A stretch of DNA of 64,000 nt, from the NCBI RefSeq assembly GCF_001279695.1, contig NZ_LGDD01000279.1, forward strand, positions 1 to 64,000, in the 5' to 3' direction. Under the pieces are notes generated by a model. It searched no databases. It was not told the DNA's origin and saw only the letters and a program-made list of their open reading frames with translations. The first letter of the stretch is position 1. The number at the start of each line of letters is the position of its first letter. Positions 41,502 to 50,838 of this stretch are shown here, in pieces. Origin of the DNA: Streptomyces sp. WM6378. GTDB lineage: Bacteria; Actinomycetota; Actinomycetes; Streptomycetales; Streptomycetaceae. The position numbers and the translations under genes were made by a program.

Positions 41502-43172
41502 TCACTGCTTTCCGGAGCCGCCGATGCTCTTGATCCAGCCGGATACCGTCGAAATCCCGTCACCGATGGCCTGCCAGTAGCTCTTGCCCTGGGCGACCCA
41601 GTCCTGGAGCGGGGTGAGCTCCCAGATCAGCCAGCCCGCGACGAACAGCAGCAGGAACGTGAACAGGCAGCCCTTGAGGCAGCCGAGACCCGGGATCCGC
41701 ATCCGGTTCGGGCTGCGCCGGCGCGGCTCGCGGGGCTCCCGCGGCTCACGCGCGGGGGCCTGCGGCTGCTGCGGCGGGGGCTGCGGAGGCGCGTACTGCT
41801 GGCGCTGCGGCGCGTACTGCTGCTGGTAGGGCTGCGGTTGCTGCTGGTACGGCTGCGGCGGCGGGGCGTACTGCTGGCGCTGGGGCGGCCGGCCCTGCGG
41901 CGGGCGCTGCTGGGCGTAGCCCTGGGGCGGCTGCTGGCCCTGCTGGCCGTAGCCCTGCGGGGCCTGCTGCTGGCGGTGCGGGCGGCGACGCAGCGGGTCC
42001 TGCTCGGGCGGCAGGTAGCCGACCTGGGTCTGCTCGTTGCGGTCGCGCGCCGCCTGGAGCTGGGACTGCCAGGGGTGCGGCTCCTGCGGCTGCGGCTGGC
42101 CCTGCGGGACCGGCGGCATGACGGCCGTCGGGTCGGCGTGCTGGGCCTGGCCCGTCTGCGGCAGCACCGAGGTGCGCGCGGCCGGGTCGTACGAGGCCGC
42201 GTTGCTCGGCAGGACCTGGGTCGGGTCGGCCGCGCCCGGGGCCTCCGGCACCGGGGCCGGCGCCGGGTCGGGCGCGAGCAGCGCGCCCACGCCGTCGGCC
42301 GCCTCGACCTGGGCCGGGGTGGAGTGGACGCCGATGCCGGAGGCGACGACGCGCAGCCCGCGCGCCAGGTTCTCGGCGCTGGGCCGGCGGTCCGGGTCCT
42401 TGCTGAGGCAGCGCTCGATGACCGTCCACAGCGGGGCCGGGACGGTGGTCGGCCGGCGCGGCTCCTCGCTCAGGTGGCGGTGCAGGACTTCGAGCGCGGT
42501 GCCGCCCGCGAACGGAGGCCGGCCCGTGACCAGCTCGTACAGCAGGATTCCGGCGCCGTAGATGTCGACGGCGGAGGTCTGCGGGCGGCCCTCGGCGGAC
42601 TCCGGCGCGACATAGGCGGGCGTGCCCACGAACTCGTGCGTACGGGTCAGGCCCGGGGAGTCCGCCAGGCGCGCGATGCCGAAGTCGGTCAGCATCGGGT
42701 GCATCGCGCCGTCGCGCTCGTCCAGGAGGACGTTGGCGGGCTTCAGGTCACGGTGGACGACGCCGTCGGCGTGGCTCGCGGCGAGCGCGTCGGCGATCTG
42801 GGCGGTGAGCAGGGACGCGGCGACCGGGGTGAGCGGGCCGTTCTCGCGGATGTAGCGGTGCAGGTCCGGACCGTCGATCAGGTCCATGACCAGAGCGAGC
42901 AGATCGCCCTCGACGACCAGGTCGCGGGTGCGCACGATGTTGTCGTGGCGCAGCCTCAGGAGCACGGAGCGTTCGCGCAGGAAGCGCATCACCACGTCCG
43001 CGTCGTTGGCGAGCTCCTCCTTGAGGACCTTGATCGCCACCGTCTCGCCCGGCTGGCCCGCCACGGACGCCTCGGAGCCCGCGGTCTCCCGCTGGCGGGC
43101 TCGCCAGACGGTGCCCGTGGCGCCGCGTCCGAGCGGCTCCTCGAGCAGGTACTTGCTGCCTACCGGCCGCAC
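41502..43172 (-). CDS. pkaA: Ser/Thr protein kinase PkaA-like
   Basis: A 556-residue kinase. GRGATGTV (15-22), VAIK (Lys48), HRDLKPAN (140-147), DFG (163-165) and GTPAYVAPE are present. The linker of about 200 residues becomes extremely Gln/Pro/Tyr-rich (RQQYAPPPQPYQQQPQPYQQ). A basic stretch and one membrane helix follow (LFTFLLLFVAGWLIWELTP), with a short outside tail. The GTG start at 43172 follows GGGAG. In S. coelicolor PkaA was described as autophosphorylating; targets are not evident here. The divergent FHA protein gene is a natural partner candidate. Confidence 0.9.
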   Translation of the reverse strand: MRPVGSKYLLEEPLGRGATGTVWRARQRETAGSEASVAGQPGETVAIKVLKEELANDADVVMRFLRERSVLLRLRHDNIVRTRDLVVEGDLLALVMDLIDGPDLHRYIRENGPLTPVAASLLTAQIADALAASHADGVVHRDLKPANVLLDERDGAMHPMLTDFGIARLADSPGLTRTHEFVGTPAYVAPESAEGRPQTSAVDIYGAGILLYELVTGRPPFAGGTALEVLHRHLSEEPRRPTTVPAPLWTVIERCLSKDPDRRPSAENLARGLRVVASGIGVHSTPAQVEAADGVGALLAPDPAPAPVPEAPGAADPTQVLPSNAASYDPAARTSVLPQTGQAQHADPTAVMPPVPQGQPQPQEPHPWQSQLQAARDRNEQTQVGYLPPEQDPLRRRPHRQQQAPQGYGQQGQQPPQGYAQQRPPQGRPPQRQQYAPPPQPYQQQPQPYQQQYAPQRQQYAPPQPPPQQPQAPAREPREPREPRRRSPNRMRIPGLGCLKGCLFTFLLLFVAGWLIWELTPLQDWVAQGKSYWQAIGDGISTVSGWIKSIGGSGKQ

Positions 43173-43568
43173 GTCATGCGCTCCCTGCTGCTCGCGTCCA
43201 TTGCTGTGTGGGTTTCCGGCCCACTCTAGTGCCGCTCCCGATCGTGCCGACGGGTCGTGGGGTCGGCGCCACCAGCTTGTTCACCGTCTTCTCATGGTTC
43301 TCATGGAAGACGCGGCCTTCGCACAGAAGGTTGCCGAACGACCGTGCCCGGCACCTCTTCGAAATGCCCCACTCGGTCGCAACCAGCCACTTTTCCGTCC
43401 ACATTTGCGTCCCGAGCCGACCAATCAAGATCAATTAAAGGTGGGCGACGGGCGTGTTGTCAGTGGCAGGTGCGAGGATGCCCTCAGCACGAATTGTGTG
43501 CCGGGTGGGGGGAATCACAGGGCTGTTCCTCCTCCTTGGCACCCCGCGCAGAAGGGACCGCCGAGGCG
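43173..43568. promoter_or_regulatory. Divergent promoter region pkaA / FHA-ATPase
   Basis: 396 bases with no supportable gene. They must hold promoters for both. The stretch 43420-43445 (CCAATCAAGATCAATTAAAG) is unusually AT-rich and may be the promoter of the rightward gene. Confidence 0.45.
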
Positions 43569-46500
43569 ATGCAGATCCGGCTGACCGTCCTCGCGCCGCG
43601 CAGCGGCCACGCTGCGGCGCGCGCCTGCGACGTGCTCGTCACCGCCCCGGCGGGGACGGCACTCGCGGCCGTCGCATCCGGCCTGGCCTCGGCCGCCTCG
43701 GGCGCGGAGGTCTCGGGCGCTTCCGTGGTGCTGTACGCGGGCCGCGAGCGGCTCGACGCCCAGCGCCGCATCCTGGGTGAGCCACCCCTGGTGGACGGAG
43801 CGGTGCTCTCCCTCGCCTCCCCCGCCGAGGACGAGCCGGCCCACGACGGCCCGGCCCCGGCCCGGCTGCACGTGGTGGCGGGTCCGGACGCGGGCGGCGT
43901 CCACCTGCTGCACGGCGGCCGCATCGGCATCGGCCGCGCCACCGAGTCGGACGTCCCGCTGGACGATCCTGACGTCTCGCGCCAGCACTGCGAGGTGACG
44001 GTCGGCGAGGACGGCCGGGTGAGCGTCGCCGACCTGAACTCCACGAACGGCACCCGCCTCGACGGCCGGGAGATCGGCGCCCGGCCGGTCCGGCTCGCGC
44101 CCGGCGCGCTGCTGCGGGTCGGCGAGTCCGCCCTGCGGCTCTCCCCCGGCGGCCCCGAGGCGGAGCCCTCCCTCGCCACCGTCCCGGACGGCGACGGCCA
44201 CCTCCGGGTCACCCCCCGCACGACAGGCGCCGAACAGGCCGGTCCCGCCCCGCAGTTGAGCCCTCCGTCGGGCGATACGGCCTACGCCTTCGGGCACTCC
44301 GCTTCCCCTCTCAGTACGCCCGGCGGGCGCGAGGAGGCGCACGGCGGCGGGTTCGACGCGCTGGGGGCGCCCTCCGGGTACGGGCACGACGGCCGCGACG
44401 ACCACCGGGAGGCGGCGCCGCCGAGCAGGCGGCAGGGCACGCCGATGCGCGGCACCCGGCTCCCCGAAGGCCTGCCCGGGCCGGACGAGGCCGAGCACGC
44501 CCGAGCGGACGCGGCCGACGGCGGCCGAAGGCGCGGCGGGATAGGGGCCTGGGCCCGGCGGCTGACCGGCGGGCGCGGCGAGGCGGCGCCCGAGGAAGCA
44601 CCCGCGGAGCCGCAGCGCCCCCCGGCCGAGCCCGCGCCCGAGAGCTGGCCCGACCCGGCCGCGCTGCTCCTGACCGCGCTCGGCCCCGGCCCCCGGCTCT
44701 GGGAGCGCGAGCCGGGCCATCCCGAGGCGCTCGCCGTCCGGGTCGGCACCACGGACCGGGGCGAGCTGGCGGCCGTGCCGGTCACGGTGGGGCTGCGCGA
44801 GGCGGGCTCGCTCGGGCTCGCGGGGCCCCGCGAGCGGCTCGCGGGACTGGCCCGCTCGGCGATCGCCCAGCTGGCCGCGCTGCACGCGCCGACCACCCTG
44901 GAGATCGTCCTCATCAGTACGGACCGGGCGCGTCCCCTCCAGGCGCGGACCGCCGAGTGGGACTGGCTGGGCTGGCTCCCCCAGGTCCGCCCCGCGCACG
45001 GCCAGGACTGCCGGCTGCTCCTCGCCTACGACCGCGACCAGGCGACGGCACGCACGTCCGAGCTGGTCAGACGGCTCGACGCGGGCCCGCTCGGCCCGGC
45101 CTGGGCCTCGGCGGACCGGAGCGCGGTGGCCGAGGCCGCCGCGCGCTACGAGGGCCCGCTCACGGTGGTCGTCGTCGACGGCGACCCGGGTTCGGCCCCG
45201 CTGCGCGAGACCACCGCGCGCCTCGCCGCGGCCGGCGCCGCGGCCGGCATCCATCTGCTCTGTCTCGCCGACGCCCCGCCCGCATCGGCGGCATCCCCCG
45301 TCGCGGCGACGTACGAGACGGCGTGCGCGGCCTCGCTCGCGTTCCGCGAATGCGGGGCGGTCGCCCTGCTCAGCGGTGATGTGGCCACCACTCTGCGGCT
45401 GCTGCGCATCGCGGGCGGCCGGCCGGCCGGGCACGGCACGGTGGCCACGATGGACGCGGTGTCGCGCGCCTGGGCCGAGCGGTTCGCCCGCGCGCTCGCC
45501 CCGCTGCGGACCGGCGACGGCACGGCGGCTTCGGCCGGGCGCCTCGCCTCCTCGCTGCCCCAATCCTCCCGGCTCCTCGACGAGTTGGGCCTTGCCCGGG
45601 CCACCCCGGCGTCCCTGATGGCCCGTTGGGAGTCGGCGCCGGACGGGGCGGTCGTGCTCGGCACCGGGCCGCGCGGCCCGGTCGGCGTGGACCTCGCGTC
45701 CGACGGCCCCCACCTCCTGGTCGAAGGGCCGCCCGGCAGCGGCCGCACCGAGCTGCTGCGGGCCGTCGCCGCCTCGCTCGCCGCGGGCGCCCGGCCCGAC
45801 CGCCTCGCCCTGATCCTGGTCGACGGAGCGGGCGGCGAACGCGGCGAGGGCCTTCGCCCCTGCACCGAACTCCCGCATGTGTCAACCCACTTGATCGCTT
45901 CCGACCCCGTACGGATGCGGGAGTTCGCGCAGGCACTGGGGGCCGAGCTGAAGCGCCGGGCCGAGGTGCTCGGCGGGCTCGGCTTCGCACAGTGGCAGAC
46001 CCAGCGCGAGGTCGCCGGGCGCCTGGTGGGGCAGCGGCAGGCGCCCGCTGTGGAGAGCCGGGGCGACCTCGACCCGCCGGGCAGCAGCACGCTGCGGCTG
46101 CGCCCGGTGGCCCGCAGCCGCACCGAGGAGGGGCCCGCGCTGCCCCGCCTGGTCGTCCTGGTCGACGATCTGGACGCGCTGGTGGCGCCCGCGCTCGGCA
46201 GTCCCGGGCGGCCGGCCGCGGGTTCGGTCGTACGGGCCCTGGAAGCGGTGGCCCGCGAGGGCGAGCGGCTCGGGGTGCACCTCGTGGCGGCCTCGGCCCG
46301 GCCCGACCGCACGGCCGACACGGAGCTCGCGCGCGGCGCCCGGCACCGGGTCGTCCTGGACCCGCCGCCCGCATCGCCCTCGCCGGAGGAGCCGTCGCCG
46401 GGACGGGGACGGCTGCATCAGGCGGACGGGGTGTCCGTGCCGTTCCAGGGCGGCCGGGTCACCGGGCGCATACCGCGCACCGCGACGCAGCGGCCCACCG

Positions 46501-46655
46501 TCGTGGTCCTGGAGTGGGAGCGGATGGGCGACCCGCCGGCCCGAAGGCCGGTCCGCGAGCTCGGCAACGGCCCCACGGACCTCGCCCTGTTGGCCAGCGC
46601 CCTCGACCGCGCGGCGTCCTTGGTCAACGCGCCCTCGGTGCCGCCGCTGCCGTGA
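43569..46655 (+). CDS. FHA-domain protein with FtsK/EccC-like ATPase region
   Basis: A 1028-residue protein. Residues 98-192 form an FHA domain with all phosphothreonine-binding hallmarks: GR at 122-123, SRQH at 137-140 and NSTNG at 157-161. A disordered Gly/Pro/Glu linker of about 200 residues follows. The C-terminal half resembles FtsK/SpoIIIE/EccC ATPases: GPVGVDLASDGPHLLVEGPP leads into GSGRTELLRAVAASLAAG, with LPRLVVLVDDLDAL as Walker B. The P-loop Lys is replaced by Arg (GPPGSGRT, about residue 720), so catalytic ATPase activity is doubtful. Divergent from pkaA, hence a likely reader of kinase signalling. No ESX genes are nearby. Confidence 0.82.
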   Translation: MQIRLTVLAPRSGHAAARACDVLVTAPAGTALAAVASGLASAASGAEVSGASVVLYAGRERLDAQRRILGEPPLVDGAVLSLASPAEDEPAHDGPAPARLHVVAGPDAGGVHLLHGGRIGIGRATESDVPLDDPDVSRQHCEVTVGEDGRVSVADLNSTNGTRLDGREIGARPVRLAPGALLRVGESALRLSPGGPEAEPSLATVPDGDGHLRVTPRTTGAEQAGPAPQLSPPSGDTAYAFGHSASPLSTPGGREEAHGGGFDALGAPSGYGHDGRDDHREAAPPSRRQGTPMRGTRLPEGLPGPDEAEHARADAADGGRRRGGIGAWARRLTGGRGEAAPEEAPAEPQRPPAEPAPESWPDPAALLLTALGPGPRLWEREPGHPEALAVRVGTTDRGELAAVPVTVGLREAGSLGLAGPRERLAGLARSAIAQLAALHAPTTLEIVLISTDRARPLQARTAEWDWLGWLPQVRPAHGQDCRLLLAYDRDQATARTSELVRRLDAGPLGPAWASADRSAVAEAAARYEGPLTVVVVDGDPGSAPLRETTARLAAAGAAAGIHLLCLADAPPASAASPVAATYETACAASLAFRECGAVALLSGDVATTLRLLRIAGGRPAGHGTVATMDAVSRAWAERFARALAPLRTGDGTAASAGRLASSLPQSSRLLDELGLARATPASLMARWESAPDGAVVLGTGPRGPVGVDLASDGPHLLVEGPPGSGRTELLRAVAASLAAGARPDRLALILVDGAGGERGEGLRPCTELPHVSTHLIASDPVRMREFAQALGAELKRRAEVLGGLGFAQWQTQREVAGRLVGQRQAPAVESRGDLDPPGSSTLRLRPVARSRTEEGPALPRLVVLVDDLDALVAPALGSPGRPAAGSVVRALEAVAREGERLGVHLVAASARPDRTADTELARGARHRVVLDPPPASPSPEEPSPGRGRLHQADGVSVPFQGGRVTGRIPRTATQRPTVVVLEWERMGDPPARRPVRELGNGPTDLALLASALDRAASLVNAPSVPPLP

Positions 46656-46887
46656 CGGCGGGGCCGCCGTCCGCGGCCCCAGTGGATCAACCCGGCTGCA
46701 AAGGGAGGCAGTTGGGACATCCCGCGACGCCCAACGTCACAAGCCCATCACGATCATCAACTGGACAGCGAAGGCGGTATTGCGGCGCCCCCACACCGGG
46801 CGTAGGACTGTCGCACGGGACGAGAGCGGCGGCGCCTGCGTCACCGGGCGCGGCGGTTCGTACGCGCACGGGAGAGACGGGGCACGC

Positions 46888-48285
46888 ATGCGCAGCACTC
46901 GTACAGGCCGCACCACCACACGCACCACGACGACAGGTCGCACCCTCATATCCGCCCTCGCCATCAGCGGTCTCGCGCTCGGCGCGGCCGCGTGCAGCAG
47001 CGACGACGGCAAGAAGAGCGGGCCGTCCGCCAGCGCCTCGACCTCCGCGTCCACGGGCGGCGGGGTCCAACTCCCCAAGCTCAACGGGGAGAAGATCGAG
47101 GTCGCCGCCGTGTGGACCGGGCCCGAGCAGGCCAACTTCGTGAAGGTGCTCAAGGAGTTCGAGGCGCGGACCGGGGCCACCGTCACCTTCGTGCCCGCCC
47201 AGGACCCCATCGTCAACTTCCTCGGCACGAAGATCGCCGGTGGCAGCCCGCCCGATGTGGCGATGCTGCCCCAGGTCGGCGCGATCCAGCAGGCCGTGGC
47301 GAAGAAGTGGGCCAAGCCCGCCGGGCCCGAGGCGAAGGCGCAGCTCGCCGCGAACTATTCGAAGGTGTGGCAGAACCTGGGTTCGGTCGACGGCACCCAG
47401 TACGGGGTGTACTTCAAGGCCGCCAACAAGTCCCTGGTCTGGTACAACACCAAGGTCTTCGAGAACGCGGGCGTCAAGGTCCCCGCGACATGGAAGGACT
47501 TCCTCGGCGCCGCCGACACCATCTCCGCCTCCGGCGTGACCCCGGTGTCCATCGGTGGCGCGGACGGCTGGACGCTCACCGACTGGTTCGAGAACGTCTA
47601 TCTCTCCCAGGCCGGGCCCGAGAAGTACGACCAGCTGGCCAAGCACGCGATCAAGTGGACCGACCCGTCCGTGAAGGACGCGCTCACCACCCTCGCCCAG
47701 CTCTTCGGCAAGCCGAACCTCATCGCGGGCGGCACCAACGGCGCGCTCCAGACCGAGTTCCCGGCCTCCGTGACGCAGACCTTCACCGGTGGCGACCAGC
47801 CCAAGGCCGGCATGGTCTTCGAGGGCGACTTCGCCTCCGTCAACATCGCGGAGACCAACGCCAAGATCGGCACCGACGCCAAGGCGTTCCCGTTCCCGGC
47901 CGTGGGCGACAAGGCTCCGGTCGTGACGGGCGGCGACGCGGCCGTGGCCCTGAAGGACACCAAGGGCGCCCAGGCGCTGCTGACGTGGCTCGCGTCCACC
48001 GACGCCGCGCAGCTCTGGGCGAAGGCCGGCGGCTTCGTCTCGCCCAACAAGTCCCTGGACTTCGGCGCGTACCCCAACGACGTGCAGCGCGACATCGCCA
48101 AGTCGCTGATCGCGGCCGGTGACAACGTGCGCTTCGACATGTCGGACCAGGCCCCGCAGTCCTTCGGCGGCACCCCCGGCAAGGGCGAGTGGAAGGACCT
48201 CCAGGACTTCCTCAAGAACCCGTCCGACATCGCGGGCACCCAGTCCAAGCTGGAGGCCGACGCGGCCGCGGCGTTCAAGAACTGA
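46888..48285 (+). CDS. Extracellular solute-binding lipoprotein (sugar)
   Basis: A 465-residue substrate-binding protein of a second sugar ABC importer. The lipoprotein signal ends LALGAAAC with Cys36, then a Ser/Lys/Ala linker. The body shows TGPEQANFVKVLKEFEARTG, GGSPPDVAMLPQVGAIQQ and LVWYNTKVFENAGVKVPATW, typical of the MalE/alpha-glucoside group. The N-terminus is Thr/Arg-rich. ATG 46888; the GGAG upstream is rather distant. First gene of a three-gene operon; the permease gene follows after seven bases. Confidence 0.91.
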   Translation: MRSTRTGRTTTRTTTTGRTLISALAISGLALGAAACSSDDGKKSGPSASASTSASTGGGVQLPKLNGEKIEVAAVWTGPEQANFVKVLKEFEARTGATVTFVPAQDPIVNFLGTKIAGGSPPDVAMLPQVGAIQQAVAKKWAKPAGPEAKAQLAANYSKVWQNLGSVDGTQYGVYFKAANKSLVWYNTKVFENAGVKVPATWKDFLGAADTISASGVTPVSIGGADGWTLTDWFENVYLSQAGPEKYDQLAKHAIKWTDPSVKDALTTLAQLFGKPNLIAGGTNGALQTEFPASVTQTFTGGDQPKAGMVFEGDFASVNIAETNAKIGTDAKAFPFPAVGDKAPVVTGGDAAVALKDTKGAQALLTWLASTDAAQLWAKAGGFVSPNKSLDFGAYPNDVQRDIAKSLIAAGDNVRFDMSDQAPQSFGGTPGKGEWKDLQDFLKNPSDIAGTQSKLEADAAAAFKN

Positions 48286-48292
48286 TCCGGCG

Positions 48293-49645
48293 ATGACGAC
48301 CGCCACGGCGGGAGGCGCCCCGCCTCCCGCCACACCTCCCGCGCCCAGGACCGTCAAGAGCGTCACCGGCACCCGCAAGTGGATCGCGGCCGCCTTCCTG
48401 CTGCCCGCGCTCGTGCTGCTCGGTGCGCTCGTGGTCTATCCGATCGGATTCTCGATCTATCGATCGTTCTTCGATCAGTCCGGCCATTCGTTCGCCGGAA
48501 TCGACAACTACAAGACGCTGTTCACCGACCACACCATCCGAACCGCGGTGAAGAACAACGCGATCTGGGTCGTCTGCGCCCCGACGATCGCCACCGCCCT
48601 CGGCCTGATCTTCGCCGTACTGACCGAACGGGTGCGCTGGGGAACGGCGTTCAAGCTCATCGTGTTCATGCCGATGGCGATCTCCATGCTCGCCGCGGGC
48701 ATCATCTTCCGCCTGGTGTACGAGCAGGACCCGGCGCGCGGGGTCGCCAACGCCGTGGTGGTGGGCGTGCACGACACGTTCACCGAGTCGGCCGGCTATC
48801 CCAAAGCGCATCCGCTGCCCAGCGCGCCGCTGAAGGACGGGGGCGGCGGCACGTTCATCACCCGGGACGCGGTGCACGTCGGGCAGCCCGCGCTGCTCCC
48901 CCTCGTCGGGGTGGCCGCCGACAGGATGCCGACGTCGGCCGGGACCGCCAAGCCCGCCAAGCCCGACCCGGGCAAGGTCACCGGCACGGTCTGGCTCGAC
49001 TTCGCCAAGGGCGGCGGCGGCCGTCCGGGCGTCATCGACACCAAGGAGCTCGGCCTCAAGGGCATCAAGGTCGAGGCGGTGAAGGACGGCAAGGTCGTCG
49101 CCTCGGCCACCGCCGGCGCGGACGGCACCTTCACGCTGCCCGCCTCGGCCGACGGGGCCCTGCTCCGGCTCCCCGAAAGCAACTTCCACGAGCCGTACAA
49201 CGGCGTCGAATGGCTCGGTCCGGCGCTGGTCACCCCGGCCATCATCGGCTCGTACATCTGGATGTGGGCCGGGTTCGCGATGGTGCTCATCGCGGCGGGG
49301 CTCGCCGGGCTGCCGCGCGAACTCCTGGAAGCGGCCCGCGTGGACGGGGCGAACGAGTGGCAGGTGTTCCGCCGGGTGACCGTCCCCCTGCTCGCGCCGG
49401 TGCTCGCGGTCGTCCTGGTCACGCTGATGATCAACGTCCTGAAGATCTTCGACCTGGTCTTCATCATCGCGCCGGGCTCCAGCCAGGCCGACGCGAACGT
49501 GCTCGCCCTCCAGCTCTACCGCTCCTCCTTCGGCACCGAGGCGGACCTGGGCATAGGCAGCGCGATCGCGGTCCTGCTGCTGCTCCTCGTGATCCCGGTG
49601 ATGCTCTTCAACATCAGGCGCATGCGCAGGGAGGCCAGGCGATGA
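48293..49645 (+). CDS. Sugar ABC permease with inserted extracellular domain
   Basis: A 450-residue MalF-type permease, about 150 residues longer than usual. Helices run from about 30 to 142 (WIAAAFLLPALVLLGALVVY, IVFMPMAISMLAAGIIF). An insertion of about 165 residues (145-308) follows before the normal ALVTPAIIGSYIWMWAGFAM. The EAA loop is ELLEAARVDGANEWQVF (343-359). Within the insertion, residues 229-297 read GTVWLDFAKGGGGRPGVIDT, GLKGIKVEAVKDGKVVASAT, GADGTFTLP, the pattern of a Cna-B/SpaA-type beta-sandwich. It may contact the binding protein or the wall. The last codons are duplicated downstream. Confidence 0.88.
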   Translation: MTTATAGGAPPPATPPAPRTVKSVTGTRKWIAAAFLLPALVLLGALVVYPIGFSIYRSFFDQSGHSFAGIDNYKTLFTDHTIRTAVKNNAIWVVCAPTIATALGLIFAVLTERVRWGTAFKLIVFMPMAISMLAAGIIFRLVYEQDPARGVANAVVVGVHDTFTESAGYPKAHPLPSAPLKDGGGGTFITRDAVHVGQPALLPLVGVAADRMPTSAGTAKPAKPDPGKVTGTVWLDFAKGGGGRPGVIDTKELGLKGIKVEAVKDGKVVASATAGADGTFTLPASADGALLRLPESNFHEPYNGVEWLGPALVTPAIIGSYIWMWAGFAMVLIAAGLAGLPRELLEAARVDGANEWQVFRRVTVPLLAPVLAVVLVTLMINVLKIFDLVFIIAPGSSQADANVLALQLYRSSFGTEADLGIGSAIAVLLLLLVIPVMLFNIRRMRREARR

Positions 49646-49783
49646 GGACCCGCCGTGTCGCGACCGCCCCCTGCCGGGGGTCCGGGGGTCGTCCCCCGGG
49701 ACAGCACAGCAACATCAGGCGCATGCGCAGGGAGGCCAGGCGATGACTACCCCGGGTATGCGCAAGGAGGCCGGGCGATGACC
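49609..49783. repeat. Repeated gene-end/ribosome-site segment
   Basis: The 37 bases covering the permease C-terminus and stop (49609-49645) recur identically at 49710-49746, a 101-base period. A third, partial copy (ATGCGCAAGGAGGCCGGGCG with ATGA, 49759-49782) provides the ribosome site and start of the next permease. The spacer is Pro/Gly-type GC sequence with CCCCCGGG palindromes. Confidence 0.9.
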
Positions 49784-50659
49784 GCTGTCGAAGGGATCGT
49801 CAAGGCCCGGCAGTCGCTGCCCGCGCGGATCGCGTCGCGTACGGGCGGCGGCGTGCTGCGCGTGTTCCTCATCCTGGTCGGGCTCTTCTGGCTGATGCCG
49901 ACCGTCGGGCTCCTGCTCTCCTCGGTGCGCAGCCCCTCCGACATCGCCTCGACGGGCTGGTGGAAGACGTTCACCGACCCGTCCCAGTTCACCTTCCACA
50001 ACTACGCGAACCTGCTGGACAACAGCACGATCACCGACTCCCTGCTGTCCACGGTCGCGATCACCGTCCCGGCCACGGTCCTGGTCGTCGTCATCGGCTC
50101 GCTCGCCGGGTACGCCTTCGCCTGGATGGACTTCCCGGGCCGCGACTGGTGGTTCATGGTCGTGGTGAGCCTGCTCGTCGTGCCGGTGCAGGTCGCCCTC
50201 GTGCCGGTCGCCAAGCTTTTCGGCCAGATCGGGATCTTCGAGACGACGGTCGGCGTGATCATCTTTCACGTCGCCTTCGGCCTGCCCTTCGCGATCTTCC
50301 TCCTTCGCAACTTCTTCGCGGAGATCCCGAGGGAACTGCTGGAAGCGGCCCGCCTGGACGGCGCGGGCGAGATCCGGCTCTTCACCCGGGTCGTGATGCC
50401 GCTCGGCGGCCCGGCGATCGCCTCGCTCGGCATCTTCCAGTTCCTGTGGGTCTGGAACGACATGCTGGTCGCGCTGATCTTCGCCGACTCCAAGCACCCG
50501 CCGATCACGGTGGCCCTGCAGCAGCAGGTCCGCCAGTTCGGCAACAACATCGACGTCCTCGCCCCGGGCGCCTTCGTCTCCATGGTCATCCCGCTCGCCG
50601 TCTTCTTCGCCTTCCAGCGGCAGTTCGTGTCGGGGGTGATGGCCGGCGCGGTGAAGTGA
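49778..50659 (+). CDS. Sugar ABC transporter permease (MalG-type)
   Basis: A 293-residue permease with about six helices. The EAA loop reads ELLEAARLDGAGEIRLFTRV. VVPVQVALVPVAKLFGQIGI and FQFLWVWNDMLVALIFADSK are typical of the family. ATG 49778 follows AAGGAGG by seven bases. The gap to the previous gene contains two extra copies of the ribosome-site segment. No ATPase gene is in the operon, so MsiK-type sharing is expected. Standard length, unlike its partner permease. Confidence 0.93.
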   Translation: MTAVEGIVKARQSLPARIASRTGGGVLRVFLILVGLFWLMPTVGLLLSSVRSPSDIASTGWWKTFTDPSQFTFHNYANLLDNSTITDSLLSTVAITVPATVLVVVIGSLAGYAFAWMDFPGRDWWFMVVVSLLVVPVQVALVPVAKLFGQIGIFETTVGVIIFHVAFGLPFAIFLLRNFFAEIPRELLEAARLDGAGEIRLFTRVVMPLGGPAIASLGIFQFLWVWNDMLVALIFADSKHPPITVALQQQVRQFGNNIDVLAPGAFVSMVIPLAVFFAFQRQFVSGVMAGAVK

Positions 50660-50703
50660 GCGTACGCACAAGGGACTTGATCACCCGATCGAACGATCAT
50701 GGC

Positions 50704-50744
50704 CGCGCGATCGCATGACACCACGTCAAGCGCATGATCGCGCG
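50704..50744 (+). terminator. Inverted repeat downstream of the second sugar operon
   Basis: Arms CGCGCGATC / GATCGCGCG, extended by CATG on both sides with one bulge, and a 23-base loop. It lies 45 bases after the last permease stop in a GATC-rich stretch. Terminator or binding site. Confidence 0.5.
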
Positions 50745-50838
50745 AATACGCCGGACGGCACCAGCGGCGTAACCGGATCACTCCTTCGGACGTTCACGGG
50801 CCATCCGCCCGTGTCTTCTCACGCCCCCAGGATGTCCG

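Noticed and set aside
43515..45878. Long minus-strand frame opposite the FHA-ATPase gene
   Set aside because: It mirrors a coding strand with FHA and ATPase signatures and has the repetitive Arg/Gly/Ala composition of a shadow frame.
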